From Epiperipatus broadwayi (lineage: Eukaryota > Onychophora > Udeonychophora > Euonychophora > Peripatidae): 64,000 nucleotides of DNA. Position 1 is the first letter of the stretch. Each line of letters begins with the position of its first letter. The DNA lies in assembly GCA_028023455.1 (NCBI GenBank), contig JAQFVV010012575.1, positions 1,112,517-1,176,516 on the forward strand, read 5' to 3'. The notes below the pieces were generated by a model. It was not told where the DNA came from and did not search any database. It worked only from the letters and a program-made list of their open reading frames with translations. Below are positions 1 through 11,694 of this stretch, piece after piece. Position numbers and translations under genes: made by a program.

Positions 1-1
1 T

Positions 2-517
2 TGTAAGGATGTAAATGTTAAAGAAAAATATGAGTTTATTTCTTTGCCATTTAAATTGTCTTCTTATAAAATTGTGTGTAGAATTAGTAAATTGTTTGGA
101 AATAAGAAAATTGCTTGGAAAAAGGGTGTTATATTGAATAATTTATTAAATAATACAAAAGAAGTTTTTGATAGAAAGACTATTCCTGGTGTAGTATATT
201 TTATCCCTTGTTTATTTTGTAAGAAGGTTTACATAGGTCAGAGTAGTTTGAATTTAAATGAAAGAATAAAGGTTCATAAAGGTAGAGTTAAAAATAGATA
301 TTTTAGTTCAGCTTTGTATGTCCATGAAAAAGATACAGGCCACACTATTGATTTTGATGAAGCTAAGGTTGTCTTCTTTGAGAGAAGTGAAATCAAAAGA
401 AGAATTAAAGAGTCTTTATTATTGAAAATTTATTATTCTGAAGCAATTAACTTATTTAAGAGTTCTTTTAATATTAAGGGTGGATGGGAAGTGAATGGAT
501 TTGTGGGTAGTTTTTAA
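2..517 (+). pseudogene. Penelope-like element ORF, 3' end with GIY-YIG domain (partial)
   Basis: The frame is open from the window edge (base 2) to a TAA at 515-517, so this is the C-terminal part of a longer ORF starting outside the window; no initiator ATG is needed. The protein carries a GIY-YIG nuclease core: VVYFIPC, then KKVYIGQS, then an ERIKVHKGRV arginine segment, an ALYVHEKDTGH stretch and a REIK-like ESLLLKI helix. This order is that of the C-terminal endonuclease of EN+ Penelope-like retroelements, which nicks target DNA to prime reverse transcription. About 172 codons are uninterrupted, so this copy is younger than most elements here, but whether the upstream reverse transcriptase is intact cannot be seen. 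A free-standing GIY-YIG gene is the less likely alternative. Confidence 0.8.
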
Positions 518-687
518 TATTATATATATTGTGTAGTTTTTTTGTAGTTCTTTACACTTGAGAAGTCTGCTTGTAGCAGTGAAACCTTAGGTTGTGTTTT
601 AATATTATTTTTATGCTGGTCTGGTTTAATTTTGGATTTGGGGTAGTTTTGATTTTATATTGACTAGTTTAGCTTTATGCTTGTAAT

Positions 688-689
<2 letters not shown>

Positions 690-755
<66 letters not shown>
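690..755. repeat. (TA)n microsatellite
   Basis: An uninterrupted run of about 32 TA units. It lies about 170 bases past the stop codon of the Penelope-like ORF. The bases between them (518-689) are T-rich and probably the 3' untranslated end of that element. Confidence 0.95.
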
Positions 756-1008
756 TATAAAACACAAAAACTGGGCATTGCTCTATGTGAATTCAAACTC
801 TACCATCATTGCGCTAGCAGCAGCAGCTGCATACACTATCTTTTGCCTTGAGTTATAACTTCATAACAATATTTCTGTAAAACTATTGTGTCATGAATAA
901 TTGAAATACATTTTTCATGCTGTATCATGGAATCAAAAACAGTAATTAAAAGTAAGTTTTCTCTAACTTGATTTTAAAAAAAGTTAATGACTTTTTTAAA
1001 ATTCACCT

Positions 1009-1468
1009 TAATTAAATATAAATAGTCAAAATAAAAGTCATATATCACATGACCCCTATCTCTTAAGCTTGTAAGTTATAAACAATGAGGATTGCCAATT
1101 CCTCTACAAGCTTTATGATAAATGCTTAGCCAGAGCCAGCACTTAAAATATCTCTGTCAGGAACCCCTCCCCAAACCGCTGACCATGGTTTTGTGCTTTG
1201 GCACTTCTCAGAGAGGTGTCAGGGTAGATTCAGACACTAGATCTAAAAATACCAACCCAAAGCCAAATGCTTATCTAAAAATTATCTATTGAGTGGTATT
1301 TTTAGATCTAGTGTCTGAACCTACCCTGACACCTCTCTGAGGAGTGCCAAAGCATGAAACCATGGTCAGGAGTTTGGGTAGGGGTTCCTGACAGAGATAT
1401 TTTAAGTGCTGGTGTTATCATAAAGCTTGTAGAGGAATTGGCAATCCTCATTGTTTATAATTAAATAT
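1009..1468. mobile_element. Hairpin element, family 1, with 11-bp target duplication
   Basis: A non-paired leader (about 1020-1076, containing ATATCACATGA) is followed by a long inverted repeat. The left arm (about 1077-1246) and right arm (about 1291-1457) pair almost throughout around a 45-base loop. The whole unit, 1020-1457, is bracketed by an exact 11-bp direct repeat TAATTAAATAT at 1009-1019 and 1458-1468. No ORF is present. The same leader-plus-hairpin plan recurs from 45 to 62 kb. Confidence 0.8.
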
Positions 1469-1469
1469 C

Positions 1470-3520
1470 AAATTTTTATCTAAAAGCATTTTTTAATTCT
1501 TTCAAAAACAACTTTGTAGGATTTTAAAAAAAATATGTTATACAAACTTTAATTTAAAAAATTTATTAATCTAATTAAAATAGTGGAATTTTATAAATAC
1601 CAGTATATCTATTGTAATATAAAAACATGCTTGTTTTAATTATCAAAATCAGAGTAAAACATTGAATAGACCTTTTTATATGTTAAATTCATAATAATTT
1701 TGTAATTCAAAATTATTATTTAACCCTTAACTATTATTCCAGTGTAATATAAAAAATATCTACAAAAAATTTTGTTTGTGTTTATTTCTTTTTCTTTTCA
1801 ACTTTATATATATATGCATACTGATTACTGTGTTGTTGTATGCTATGAAACATCTAACTGCCTAATATATTTACAATTTGAAATATAATATTCAATTCAC
1901 AATTTTAAATATACAATTTAATTTGTAATTGTATGTAGAATCTATATTTATTATCTGATAGAAAACATTAAATATTTAAAATGTAATTTATACTTTTCCA
2001 AATAGATTGAGCTATTGGCAATAATATGTGTTAGTAGAGGACACAATGTTTTGAATATTATTATTCTATTCTCTCTTTTACCTGTTGGTGGAATTGAACC
2101 AATGACTTTGGATTTATGAATGCTGAATTTACTGTCACTCTAATAAATTAGGATATTCTGTAAAAGACAAGCATCAATAAAAAAAATATGTACTTATCTA
2201 AGAGAGTCCCCTGACTTTGTCATTTGTTTTTAAGAGTAAAAGAAATAGTTTTCAAACATTATAGATTAGCCCTCTGAATTTTAACTTTTCGTTATTTGCC
2301 ATTGACATGTAAGAAGACTTTCTAACTTTCTTTTAGCATTTTCTCTCTGCTCAATATTTTTTTGTTTTTGCAATCCAACATATCACTGGTACATGGATGG
2401 TATACTATTTTAGACCCACATTTTTTCCTTTGCATCTGTTTGCTTTTGGTGATGTATCTAGTTTCATTGATATATGTCTTATCACATTTACATGATATTT
2501 TATAAATACTATTTTTGGTTTCAACAGTTCAAGTTTAGGTTTTATAGTAGTTAGGATTTGGTATATTTATTGCTGTTCTGATATTATATTAATTGTAGCT
2601 TTTTTATTTTGCTTATCATTCTTGTTATTTGTGGCTTTACAAAAATATCTGTTATTGTTTTGTTTTTATTTTTATTTTTGTTAACTATTCAAGATTTTTT
2701 TCATAATAGCTGACAGGCAACAATTTTTTATTACAGGTTATTCTATTGTGGATTTTTATTTTGTTCACATCAAATGGACTTCTTTTGTTCTTTTCCATAT
2801 TCTGAAAACAATTCCACTTTTTGTAATAGAATGTAGTTAGATGAAGTAAAATGTATAATATTATTACCCTTTGCTAATACTCATCATTAAGTATAATAAA
2901 TATCATTGTGATTAAGCAGTAGCCATATATAAAGTGAAAAGAATTAACAATAGAGAACATTCATTAATAAAAGAATCTAAATAATGGCAAATAGAAATGA
3001 AGACAAATCAAGTGACCAACATATGCAGTCATTTGTGACTGGGTTTACATATAATGTAAAATCTGAATCTATCATTTTTATCAAAGCAAAAGCCAATAAT
3101 GTGACATATTATAAAAAAGCAATCATCAATACTTTTTGCCATGGTATATACATAAATATTTAAAAATAGGTGTATACAACAATATTGAGATTATTAAGAT
3201 TATTAACTCATTTAAGGATCATCTGTTATCATAAGTGTATTGGCCAAATACAACTCATACATCTGTTACTAAAGTGTCAGAACTTTAAAGATGAGCCTCC
3301 ATTTTTTAATGATATCCATATAATTCTTATGAAAATTATATGAAATCTATGCATAAACGGATTCCATTATTGGTCAATGTCTCTTTTCATAGCAATAGCA
3401 TACAAAAGTAAAAACACAGATACTTAATCTATTATTAAAAAAATTCATTGTAATAATTTAAAATAATGACTAATTATTTTGTAATTAATTAATAATAAGC
3501 ATAAAAAATTTAAAAATCTA
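1470..3520. other. AT-rich intergenic DNA without recognisable genes
   Basis: No coding signal in six frames. The part from about 1600 to 1850 resembles 25800-26110: both read TTATTTAACCC, then an ATATCTACAAAAA stretch, a T-rich tract and a TATATGTATGCA-like segment. It is therefore an old dispersed repeat of unknown class. Confidence 0.5.
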
Positions 3521-3522
3521 AT

Positions 3523-4335
3523 TATAAAATGTTCAATTTATATTTAAGAAATTGAGTTATAGTGCTGCAAAAATAAATCGATGAAGAAATGTTTAATTAA
3601 ACTGGGTTTTAAAAATATAAGCTTTTGAATAGAGACTGTATATATTAATTGATTGTGCAGATTTTAAAACTTAGATTATATGGAAATAAATTCCTAAGAT
3701 AAGCAGGGAATTAGTATGCATAATTAAAAGGCTAAGAGAAATGTTGCTATATAATAATAATCTCTAAATCTAATAATATGTAAATTATTTAAGCAGAGCT
3801 GATTAAAGTAAAAGTCAAATTTCTCCAGAAAAAATTAAAAAAACAAAAGAAGAGTGGGAATATAAAAAGCTAGAGAAAAAGGACTGAGTGCTCTTTTGGG
3901 GTTGCTTCCAGTTGTTGCTGATTCCACGAGTTGTAATTGCAATGAAGATCATCATTGGTGGACTTCATTTCCAGGATCTCAACTCCTGCAGGTAATCAAG
4001 CAGATTAGAACATTTAGCAAACCATCCCGGTCTTATTTTTTTTATAAAACACCTCAAAAAGTTCATTGATGGTTTTGCGTTTTAAAGATTATATACAGTG
4101 TAGTAAAGGTAAAGTACATCATTGTTTACCTAAACTGTAATAACATTTTATTCATTATCCATTATTTAACTTGATGAGTTATGCTTGCACAGTGAGGACT
4201 TACATCTATAGTGAAGTTTTTATTAGTAACTGTTTAATTGTAAATAAATTATGTTAATACCATTTATATATGTTGTTGTCTGTTAATTATGTATTCTTGC
4301 TAGCTGGCTGCCTGGTCATAGTTGGTGACACAGCA
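3523..4335 (+). repeat. 5' LTR of the Gypsy element
   Basis: 813 bases, nearly collinear with 10843-11689. The start TATAAAAT corresponds to TGTAAAAT in the 3' copy, so the canonical TG has been lost here. The end is GACACAGCA in both. Substitutions and small indels between the copies are numerous, which dates the insertion as old. Confidence 0.88.
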
Positions 4336-4465
4336 AATTAGTGGCACATTTATTTTTAGCAGAAAAAAATAGTGTTTAAATCATTAGTAAGTTAGTGGAA
4401 AGCAGAGTTGAATTTAGCAGACAGAAGGAAGTTAGTAGTAAGGACAATAAACAATAATCAATAAA

Positions 4466-5200
4466 ATGAGTTTATTTGATCAAAATAGCATAGCGAATTT
4501 GAAATTTATAACACATGCGAATGGCCATTATATATTATATAGCTAGATAATTCTTTACATTGAACAGTACTGAAGATAACAAATGGAAAATAATGGCACT
4601 TATGTATTTAACTAGTATAAAAGTAATAGAGATCATAAATAGATTATTTGAGATACCTATTACAAAGAATGTAAAGTATGAATAATTAATAAAGAGATTA
4701 AGTGATCATTTTATCCCTCATCCATCCTGTCACATAGCTTGCTTAACCTTGCAAAATAGGAAGCAGTTCAATGGGCAAAACATTAAAGAGTATAACTCAG
4801 CTTTGAGGGAGTTAACTAAAGATTGCAGTTATGGGGATTTTATTGAGGAAATATTCATGGATCTAATGTTAGGGTAGATATTTGATGATAGGCTCAGACA
4901 ACAATTACAAACAACCTGATATCATATATGGCCATTAAAAAAGACAAAGCATATGAATTAATTCATGAATAGATGTGGGTTTTAGGAATAAAACTGAGGA
5001 AATAAAAATGAGAGTGTTGCAGTAAGCTGAGCACATAAGAATTATAAGTAACATGTTTTTGCTGTAAAAAAGGGTCACATGATAAAAGAATGCAAGTGGC
5101 TTCAAGAAACATGTTTGAAATATTGTAAAACAGGGCATTTAGCATGTAAGTGTTATCAGGAACATAATTGTAAAGGCAAAAGTAAATTACTAATGCAAGC
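4466..5200 (+). pseudogene. Gypsy gag remnant with zinc-knuckle motifs
   Basis: From an ATG at 4466 the translation, with frame changes, gives capsid-like blocks. Around 4780-4880 these read EYNSALRELTKDCSYGDFIE, a standard C-terminal capsid motif of Mag-type gag proteins. At 5055-5150 two nucleic-acid-binding knuckles follow: a C-x2-C half followed by a frameshift, and a second one reading YCKTGHLACKC. Stops at several places make it non-coding. In the parent element, gag would package the RNA into the particle. Confidence 0.75.
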
Positions 5201-5218
5201 AATAGGGAGGTAATGATT

Positions 5219-5771
5219 AGTTAAAAACATGAATGTACAAGGGTTAAATGAGTTTATGATTAAGTTAGTAGTTTGTGGAATAGAATTGTTGAAGGAGATT
5301 TATAGTGGGTCAGGTATTTCCCTGATTTCACTAACAAACTGAATCTCACTGTCATCAGATAACACAGAAAGTAAATTAGTATCAGAGTATGTGATGTAAG
5401 TGAAAATGCACTATTATTATTAGACCATGTGATAGCGCCCATCAACCACTGTGGTAAAAAAATGAATCTACCTCTGTACATCATAGTAAAAAAAAGAATA
5501 GGCCCATCATTGTGAGAGATTGATTCTATAAATTAGGAATCCAAATTAATATTATTAAAAAATTCTCTCTTGAACAGGGAAAGGCATACAAATACCCTGA
5601 TTTGTTTAATGGAAAATTGGGATTAATTACAATGAGCTCAATTAAGATAGAGTTTCTGGAAAATGCATGACCAGTCATGTGTAAACTTCATAAAATCTCA
5701 TTTGCTCAAAAATGAGAAAGTGCTGAAAAAACTAAAGTTTTTGGTCACTAAGGGCATATTAACACCAATTG
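5219..5771 (+). pseudogene. Gypsy protease and start of reverse transcriptase (remnant)
   Basis: At about 5304-5335 the frame reads YSGSGISLIS, which matches the active-site loop of retropepsins (normally DSG/DTG), with the catalytic Asp changed to Tyr. From about 5690 to 5770 the N-terminal region of the reverse transcriptase follows, ending KGILTPI exactly where an inserted element begins. The protein resumes at 8341. The protease would therefore be inactive even without the frame breaks. Confidence 0.7.
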
Positions 5772-8342
5772 TGTAACGGTCAGAAAACGTGTGACTCGTA
5801 AACATAGTGCAGAATTCGACCACCCTACAGAACAGCAGCACCATCGAGTAGCGAAGCCACCCGTGGTACTGAGTTCGAACATAGTTTATCGGTTCCACAA
5901 TACAATCCACAAAACAACGCATCTGATGCGACATTAGTAAATATTTCCTTAGGCACGGTGGTCAGGGAGATGCAAGAGATTCATGATTTTATTCTCGAGT
6001 TAGCCAATAATCAAACTAATATTAATTAAACATTCATATACATAATCGAGGAAATATTATACATAATGGGTATCGAATAAATGAAACGTAACTGCAGACA
6101 TATAGTTTGAAATTATTTATTAATACATTTTAATAAAACATCATTAATAATATTTTATGGACGAACAGCTTCAGTAGCGGGATTTGCAACATGATTATAT
6201 TTTAAAGAATACATTTATTTATTTACACATTATTTTATATTGGGAACTCAGTAGCGGTATTTCCGATACTGTAATGTTTACAAAGGGAATTCACTTATTT
6301 GAAGGCTTAATCTAGCTACCTAAAATTCTCGAGTAAGTATTTCTAATGCATGCCTTGGGGAATTTATACCTTTGCAATGCAAGAGTCTAAAGTAAGATTT
6401 AAGAGTAGCGGCAGACATATATTTATTTAATTAAACTATTTATTTTATGACTAAGAGCAAACATTTATTTGAGAGTGAATGATGAAGATAATGCAGAGGC
6501 GGAGTGATATGTAGAATAATAGAATTGAGCAAAGGAACACGTGGTACGCTTTAGAAAGGCGATATGGAATGGCAGTATATCGAAACTGCAATGCCGCGAA
6601 TGGGTTTATAAGAATATCAGACTGGTCTCTGCCTCGGTCCGATGAAGTAAGGTGTCACATAAGCATAACCAGGGACAAGCAGTACGTGGCGCGATTTGCC
6701 AGCTGGCTGCATGACATTGTCAAATCCTACGGGAGCACCCATTATGCCCGCTTGTGTAGGATGACTGGGGTTAATTTCAACCCTGAAGAATCCAGAAATT
6801 TCACGGCGGAATGGGTCATCGCGTCTCTAAAACGTAACACATGTATACTGATAATTGATTATGATGAGATTTAAATAGATTTCTAATTCGGCTCTACATT
6901 ATCAACATTTACTAAAGAACGTTGGTGACTCTCAAAGAAATGTAATTTTCTGGAATTATTCACTGATTATTTAATAAATACAAAACATATATAACTTGGG
7001 AATTATTATAACTAATACGTCAGCCATTTGCGAAGTAGTAGACCCCTGCATTACAATAAATGAAGCATTGAATGCGTGTCGATTTATATGAAAGTTAAGT
7101 TATTAAAGAAAGTAAATATTAATGAAAATTTGACACGCATTCATTGTTTTAAGCGATCATAGATTTGAACTTTGAAAATTGAAATAATTATGAGCATGCA
7201 ATAATTAAATAATAACTATAGATAGAAATGTAGATTATAGAAATACGCACCCAAGATAGAATGAGGTAAGCTAGATTAGTAGAGAAATTTACACATTACA
7301 TTAATTATTCAATTTAGTTATACAAATGGTAGTTTTTACATTTTACAATTTAGATAAGTATTATGAAGAAGAGCTATAGCATATTATTAGAGTACTCTAG
7401 AGTTTGAACACAGACAGGTACCTGTTTTATAAGAAGTTTTCTTATTCCATGAGTTTAGCAGCAAAAACTTCACGAGTGGCAAGTCTTTCTTGTATTTAGA
7501 TATTTTATTTAATTTCATGGCAGCAGCAGCTTTTTCATTTATTTCAGGCAACAGATCTTCATGGTGGATTTATGACGAGCAATGGAAAGTTCAGCATCCG
7601 ATAGGCCATCTCCCGGTGGAGAATAATCTAGGTGCTTTACTCGGTCATAACTTGGCAGGAACAAATTATTTTTATATTTTTGGAGACTCTCAGTGATCGA
7701 GAGCAAAGCTAAAGTTTAAGTGAATGTCTCCTGCAAGTCTAGGATGGCCTCTTTTTTTATCTTGATCTTTCACATTTTTGTTAAGATATTTTTAGGTTCT
7801 ACTTAATCTGCCCTGAGGATAATCAATGCATTTTGTTGGTTTTTAATTAAAGAAAGCTGCCGTTCTATTGTTTACATTTTACATTTACTAATTATATTTT
7901 GGGGAATTTTTCTTTAATTAATCTATTATCTATCACTGACCGATGCTTTTAAATTTCAAAAACAAAAAGGGAACATAAGATTATTTTAACTTTTAATTAA
8001 ATATTACATCAGATATTCTTTTAGAATTATTATTAAACGAAATTTAAACAAGCAATAAATATGAACTTTATAATCCAAAATAAATGATTAAAATTATACA
8101 AAATTATATAACTAAAAGAAATCTAAATTATATTATTTTGTCCCTATTTATTGTGTTTAATTTGAGATCGAAATGTGTGCGTGTTTATGCTGAATTCTAC
8201 ATATATTTATACATTTCTAAGATTGCTACACACACAATTCGATACCAAAAAGTTTAAATTTGGGCGGAATAGACCGGTCAGTGAGAAACGACAGAAAAAG
8301 GTGAAATTTAAGATTCGAATACGAATCTTACTGTTTCAATTG
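5768..8342. mobile_element. 2.57 kb insertion inside the Gypsy reverse transcriptase, TG...CA ends, ATTG duplication
   Basis: The Gypsy reading KGILTPI stops at 5770 and continues as ETLN...LVVITKPNG from 8341, so 5772-8338 is a later insertion. The inserted DNA starts TGTAACGG and ends TGTTTCA. ATTG is present on both sides (5768-5771, 8339-8342), giving a 4-bp duplication; a 6-bp reading, CAATTG, is equally possible. TG...CA ends with a short duplication suggest a solo LTR or an LTR-derived non-autonomous element, but I found no internal LTR pair. The interior has more CpG and less AT than its surroundings. An 8-bp-stem hairpin lies at 8311-8330 close to the 3' end. Confidence 0.7.
6569..6874 (+). 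CDS. Unrecognised 101-residue ORF within the inserted element
   Basis: ATG to TAA, 101 codons, with noticeably less AT than the flanks. It is the only sizeable ORF of the 2.57 kb insertion. The sequence has no membrane segment, no signal peptide and no motif I can name. It is mixed and charged, with several Trp and Cys residues (SDWSLPRSDE, ASWLHDIVKSYGS). It could be a degraded domain of the inserted element, a small accessory protein, or chance in a region of richer base composition. Confidence 0.3.
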   Translation: MAVYRNCNAANGFIRISDWSLPRSDEVRCHISITRDKQYVARFASWLHDIVKSYGSTHYARLCRMTGVNFNPEESRNFTAEWVIASLKRNTCILIIDYDEI

Positions 8343-8990
8343 AAACACTGAATTGAGCTATGTCTTTAGTAGTGATAACTAAACCAAATGGTGAAATTAG
8401 ATTATGTGGTGATTACAGAGTAACTGTAAACAAATATCTAAATGGGGGAGCATACCCTGTTCCAAATGTGAGAGAAGTACTAACCAGTCTTCAAAAGACC
8501 TCACATTTCACAAAGTTGGAGTTGAACTCTGCATATTACCAGATATAGGTGACAGACAAATCGGCTGAAATATTAACATTGACAATCTTGATGGGATTAT
8601 TTAAATGTAATTGGTTACTGTTTGGCATATCAACAACCCATAACATTTTAAGCAAAAATTAACACATTGCTTTAACACATTCCCTACTTTGATGAAATAC
8701 TTATCACAGCAAACTCAGAAGAGATTCTGTGGAAAAGGCTGCTTACAGTATGTGAGAAGTTAAATAGAATGAGAGTGAAATTAAATGTGCCCAAAAGCAT
8801 CTGGTATGCAAAAGAATTGTTTTTTTGGTCATATAATTTCCAATAAAGGGGAAAAACCAGCACCCAAAAATGTAAGGGCAGTGAAAAATGTGACAAAACC
8901 TATAGACATTAAACAACTAGATACTTATTTAGGATTGATAAAGTTTTTCAAGCCTTTTTAAATAAATAAAGCACATAATTGCAAAACTAT
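8341..8990 (+). pseudogene. Gypsy reverse transcriptase domain (remnant)
   Basis: The frame from 8360 reads LVVITKPNGEIRLCGDY, then YPVPNVREVLTSLQKTSHFT and KLELNSAYYQI: the fingers and first catalytic block of a Gypsy RT, with the usual KLDL Asp replaced by Glu. The YxDD box lies at about 8684-8704 and reads YFDEILITA, so its second Asp is also Glu. Stops follow 8548 and several frameshifts lie between the blocks. Both catalytic blocks are altered, consistent with long neutral decay. Confidence 0.85.
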
Positions 8991-9070
8991 TGTATGTCTT
9001 ATTGAGAAAAGATTAAAAATGGCAATGGTTAAAAATTTATGATAAAGCATTTAGCAAAACTAAAGTTCTA

Positions 9071-9600
9071 TTGTCATCTGACAAATTGTTAGAACACTTT
9101 AATAGTAATTTAGAAGTACATTTAACTACAGATGCTTCAGAATGGGATGTGGCAGTTCTCTCTCATCCATGTCATAAGGTGGAATGCCCCATTGCATATG
9201 CATCATGTATACTCTCAAAAGCAGAAAGAAACTGCAGTAAGATCGATAAAGAGGCTTTAGCTATTGATTTTGCTCTGAAAAATATCATTAATACATTTTT
9301 GACAGACTGGTTCAAATAATAATGGACAACAAACCACTACTAGGAATTCTGGGCCATGATAAATTAGTCCCTGACCACTTAAGTCATGCATGATGCATTG
9401 GAGAAATATTTTATCTTACAATTACAAATTAGAATATAAAAAGGGCAAAGAGATTTCACATGCTGACACATTGTCTCAGATCCAAATAAAGAAGAATCAA
9501 GCAGCATAGAAACAGACATAAATTACATTGACATATTAAAAATTTGAAATTCTTAATAGTAAAAAAGTAGCTAGCTGGACAAAAACGATGAAGATTATCA
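9071..9600 (+). pseudogene. Gypsy RNase H domain (remnant)
   Basis: An 82-codon open stretch contains LTTDASEWDVAV, the first catalytic Asp block of LTR-element RNase H, and KIDKEALAIDFALKN, which carries the conserved Glu helix. Past 9319 a stop interrupts the frame. The expected continuation is still readable in pieces up to about 9480 (DNKPLLGILG, then a LEYKKGKEISHADTL segment with the last Asp). In the living element it would degrade the RNA strand during cDNA synthesis. Confidence 0.82.
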
Positions 9601-9637
9601 ACTGCTTATGAGTTAGATAAAAAATAGATGGCCTGAC

Positions 9638-10733
9638 TCAAAGCTTCATTACATTGCCCTGGTGTTCTGGATAAATCACAACAAATTGTCTATTGTAATG
9701 CTTGTGTATTAATGGGTGATCAGGTAGTAATACCAACTGAAGGCAAACAGCAAGTTTTAAAGGGACTCTACAAAGGTCATTCTGGAATTGTATAGGCCAA
9801 ACCAGTAGCTTGCAGCTATGTCTGAAGGCCAAAAATAACATTAGAGATCGAGGAATACATTGAAAAATGTATGGCTTGTTTATCTGAGATGAATATAAAA
9901 GTAAAAGAACATGATCTATGGCCAATAGCAATGAAAGCCTTTCAGAGAGTGACCGTAGACCATGCAGTCCAATAAATGACAAAATACTAATAATACTTAT
10001 AGATGCATATTCAAAATGGGTCAAATGTTGCATAGTAAAGGATATGAGTGCAAAAGAAATGATAGAAACTTTAAATGCTATGTTTTTGTGTCACAGTTTA
10101 CCTCAAACCATCATGTCCGACAACAGTGCTGGATTTACTGCACAAGAAATGGAAAACTACTTTATCAACAATGGCATTAAACATATATGTGCACCTTCAT
10201 ATTACCCAGAGTTGAATGGCCTCACTGAAAAGGCTATACAAATAATAAAAAGAGCCCTTAATAAATCAAAAAATGAAAGTATGAAGCAAGGAATATATAA
10301 TGCCATGCATCATAAACACACTAACCATCAACAGTTACAGAAAAATCACTGGCAGCACAGTTAATAGAAAGGAAATTGGTGATTTAAATTATCACTTTTA
10401 CTTCCAAATATGGCTGATAAAGTATAGAGTAACAAAAGTGAAAATATATGGGTAACTGGTGGAAAAAGTGAAAATACATATGCAATAGGTGACAAAGTTT
10501 GGATTCAAAACATGGTCAGGAAGAAATGGTTTCAAGAGGTAATCACAAAATTATTATCAAAAAAGATCATAATCATCCAAGATAAAGAATGGGATGATGT
10601 ACAGAAGACATGTAAATCATGTCCACCATCGATTCGAGAAAGTCTTGAAAATTCCAATAGCCATACCAAAACAGGAAACCCAGGAAATACAAGAGATAGC
10701 AGAACTGACACCACATGGAATAATGATTTATGA
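9638..10733 (+). pseudogene. Gypsy integrase (remnant) with C-terminal GPY/F-like part
   Basis: The zinc-binding head is visible in fragments at 9775-9880 (GHSGIV, EKCMACLS). The catalytic core (9918-10364) keeps all three acidic residues of the DD35E triad: IDAYSKW, MSDNSAGFTAQE and LNGLTEKAIQ. From about 10480 to 10730 the C-terminal part reads AIGDKVWIQNMVRKKW, the typical GDxVW module after the core. The core is open for 148 codons, but frame breaks separate the three modules, so no complete integrase is encoded. Confidence 0.85.
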
Positions 10734-10831
10734 GAATCAAAAACCAGAAAGCATCACCCAGATCTAGATGACAGATATAGAGGCCTCTTAAATTCAAGGA
10801 CTATATGTAAACCTAAGCAATTTTCTGGAGT

Positions 10832-10842
10832 AAGAGAAGGAG
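10832..10842 (+). promoter_or_regulatory. Polypurine tract of the Gypsy element
   Basis: AAGAGAAGGAG directly abuts the first base of the 3' LTR (10843). That is the position and composition expected of the primer for plus-strand DNA synthesis. Confidence 0.65.
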
Positions 10843-11689
10843 TGTAAAATATTCAATTTATATTTAAGAAATTGAGTTATAATGCTGCAAAAAGAAATTG
10901 ATGAAGAAATGTTTAATTAAACTGGGTTTTAAAAATAAAAGCTTTTGAATAGAGACATGTATATATTAATTAATTGAGTAGATCTTAAAACTTACATTAT
11001 ATGGAAATAAATTAAATGGGGAATTAGTAAACTGAAAAGTCAAAATGGAGAAATAGTATGCTTAATTAAAAGACTAAGAGAAATTTCATTGTATGATAAC
11101 AATCTTCTAAAGCTAATAATACTTAAATTATTTAAGCAGAACTGATTAAAATCAAAATCAAATTACTCCAGAAAAGATAAGAAAAACAAAAGAAGAGGGG
11201 GGGGGAATATAAAAAGCTAGAGAAAAAGGACTGTGTGTTCTTTTGTGGTTGCTGCCGATTGTTGCTGATTCCATGAATTGTAGTAGCTGTGCAGATCATC
11301 ATCGGGTGAATTCATTCCCAGGATTTTGACACCTAAAAGTAATTAAGTCTATTAAAACATTTAGCAGGCCATTCCATCTTTTTACTATTTTATAAAACAC
11401 ACCAAGAGTCTCATTGAGGGTTTTTTGTTTTAAAGACTATTTACAGTGTAGTAAAGGTAAAGTACACTGTTGTTTACCTAAACTGTAGTAACATTTTATT
11501 CATTATCCGTTATTTAACTTAATGAGTTATGCTTCCATACTGGGGACTTACATGTATAGTGAAGTTTTTATTAGTAACTGTTTAATTGTAAATAAATTGT
11601 GCTAATACTATTTACATATATTGTTGTCTGTTAACGTTAATTGTGTATTCTTGTTTGCTGGCTGCCTGGTCATATTCGGGGACACAGCA
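10843..11689 (+). repeat. 3' LTR of the Gypsy element
   Basis: 847 bases, starting TGTAAAAT and ending GACACAGCA. It aligns along its length with 3523-4335; the extra length is small indels, including a G-rich run near 11200. Confidence 0.88.
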
Positions 11690-11694
11690 ATAAT

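Larger units (their letters stand above)
3523..11689 (+). mobile_element. Ty3/Gypsy LTR retrotransposon, Mag-like, decayed, with an internal insertion
   Basis: Two related LTRs (3523-4335 and 10843-11689) enclose, in the usual order, remnants of gag with zinc knuckles, aspartic protease, reverse transcriptase, RNase H and integrase. All are on the plus strand and all are broken by stops and frameshifts, so the copy cannot encode its own proteins. Flanks CTAAT (3518-3522) and ATAAT (11690-11694) are a plausible 5-bp target duplication with one change. The element spans 8.17 kb; removing the 2.57 kb insertion leaves about 5.6 kb, a normal Gypsy size. The gene order RT-RNase H-integrase excludes Ty1/Copia. 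Mag clade is inferred from the pol motifs. Confidence 0.9.

Noticed and set aside
8311-8342. Helitron-type 3' end of the 2.57 kb insertion
   Set aside because: The hairpin is there, but no CTRR follows, and a target duplication is present, which Helitrons do not make.
9638-10033. 131-codon minus-strand ORF
   Set aside because: It is the antisense shadow of the Gypsy integrase.
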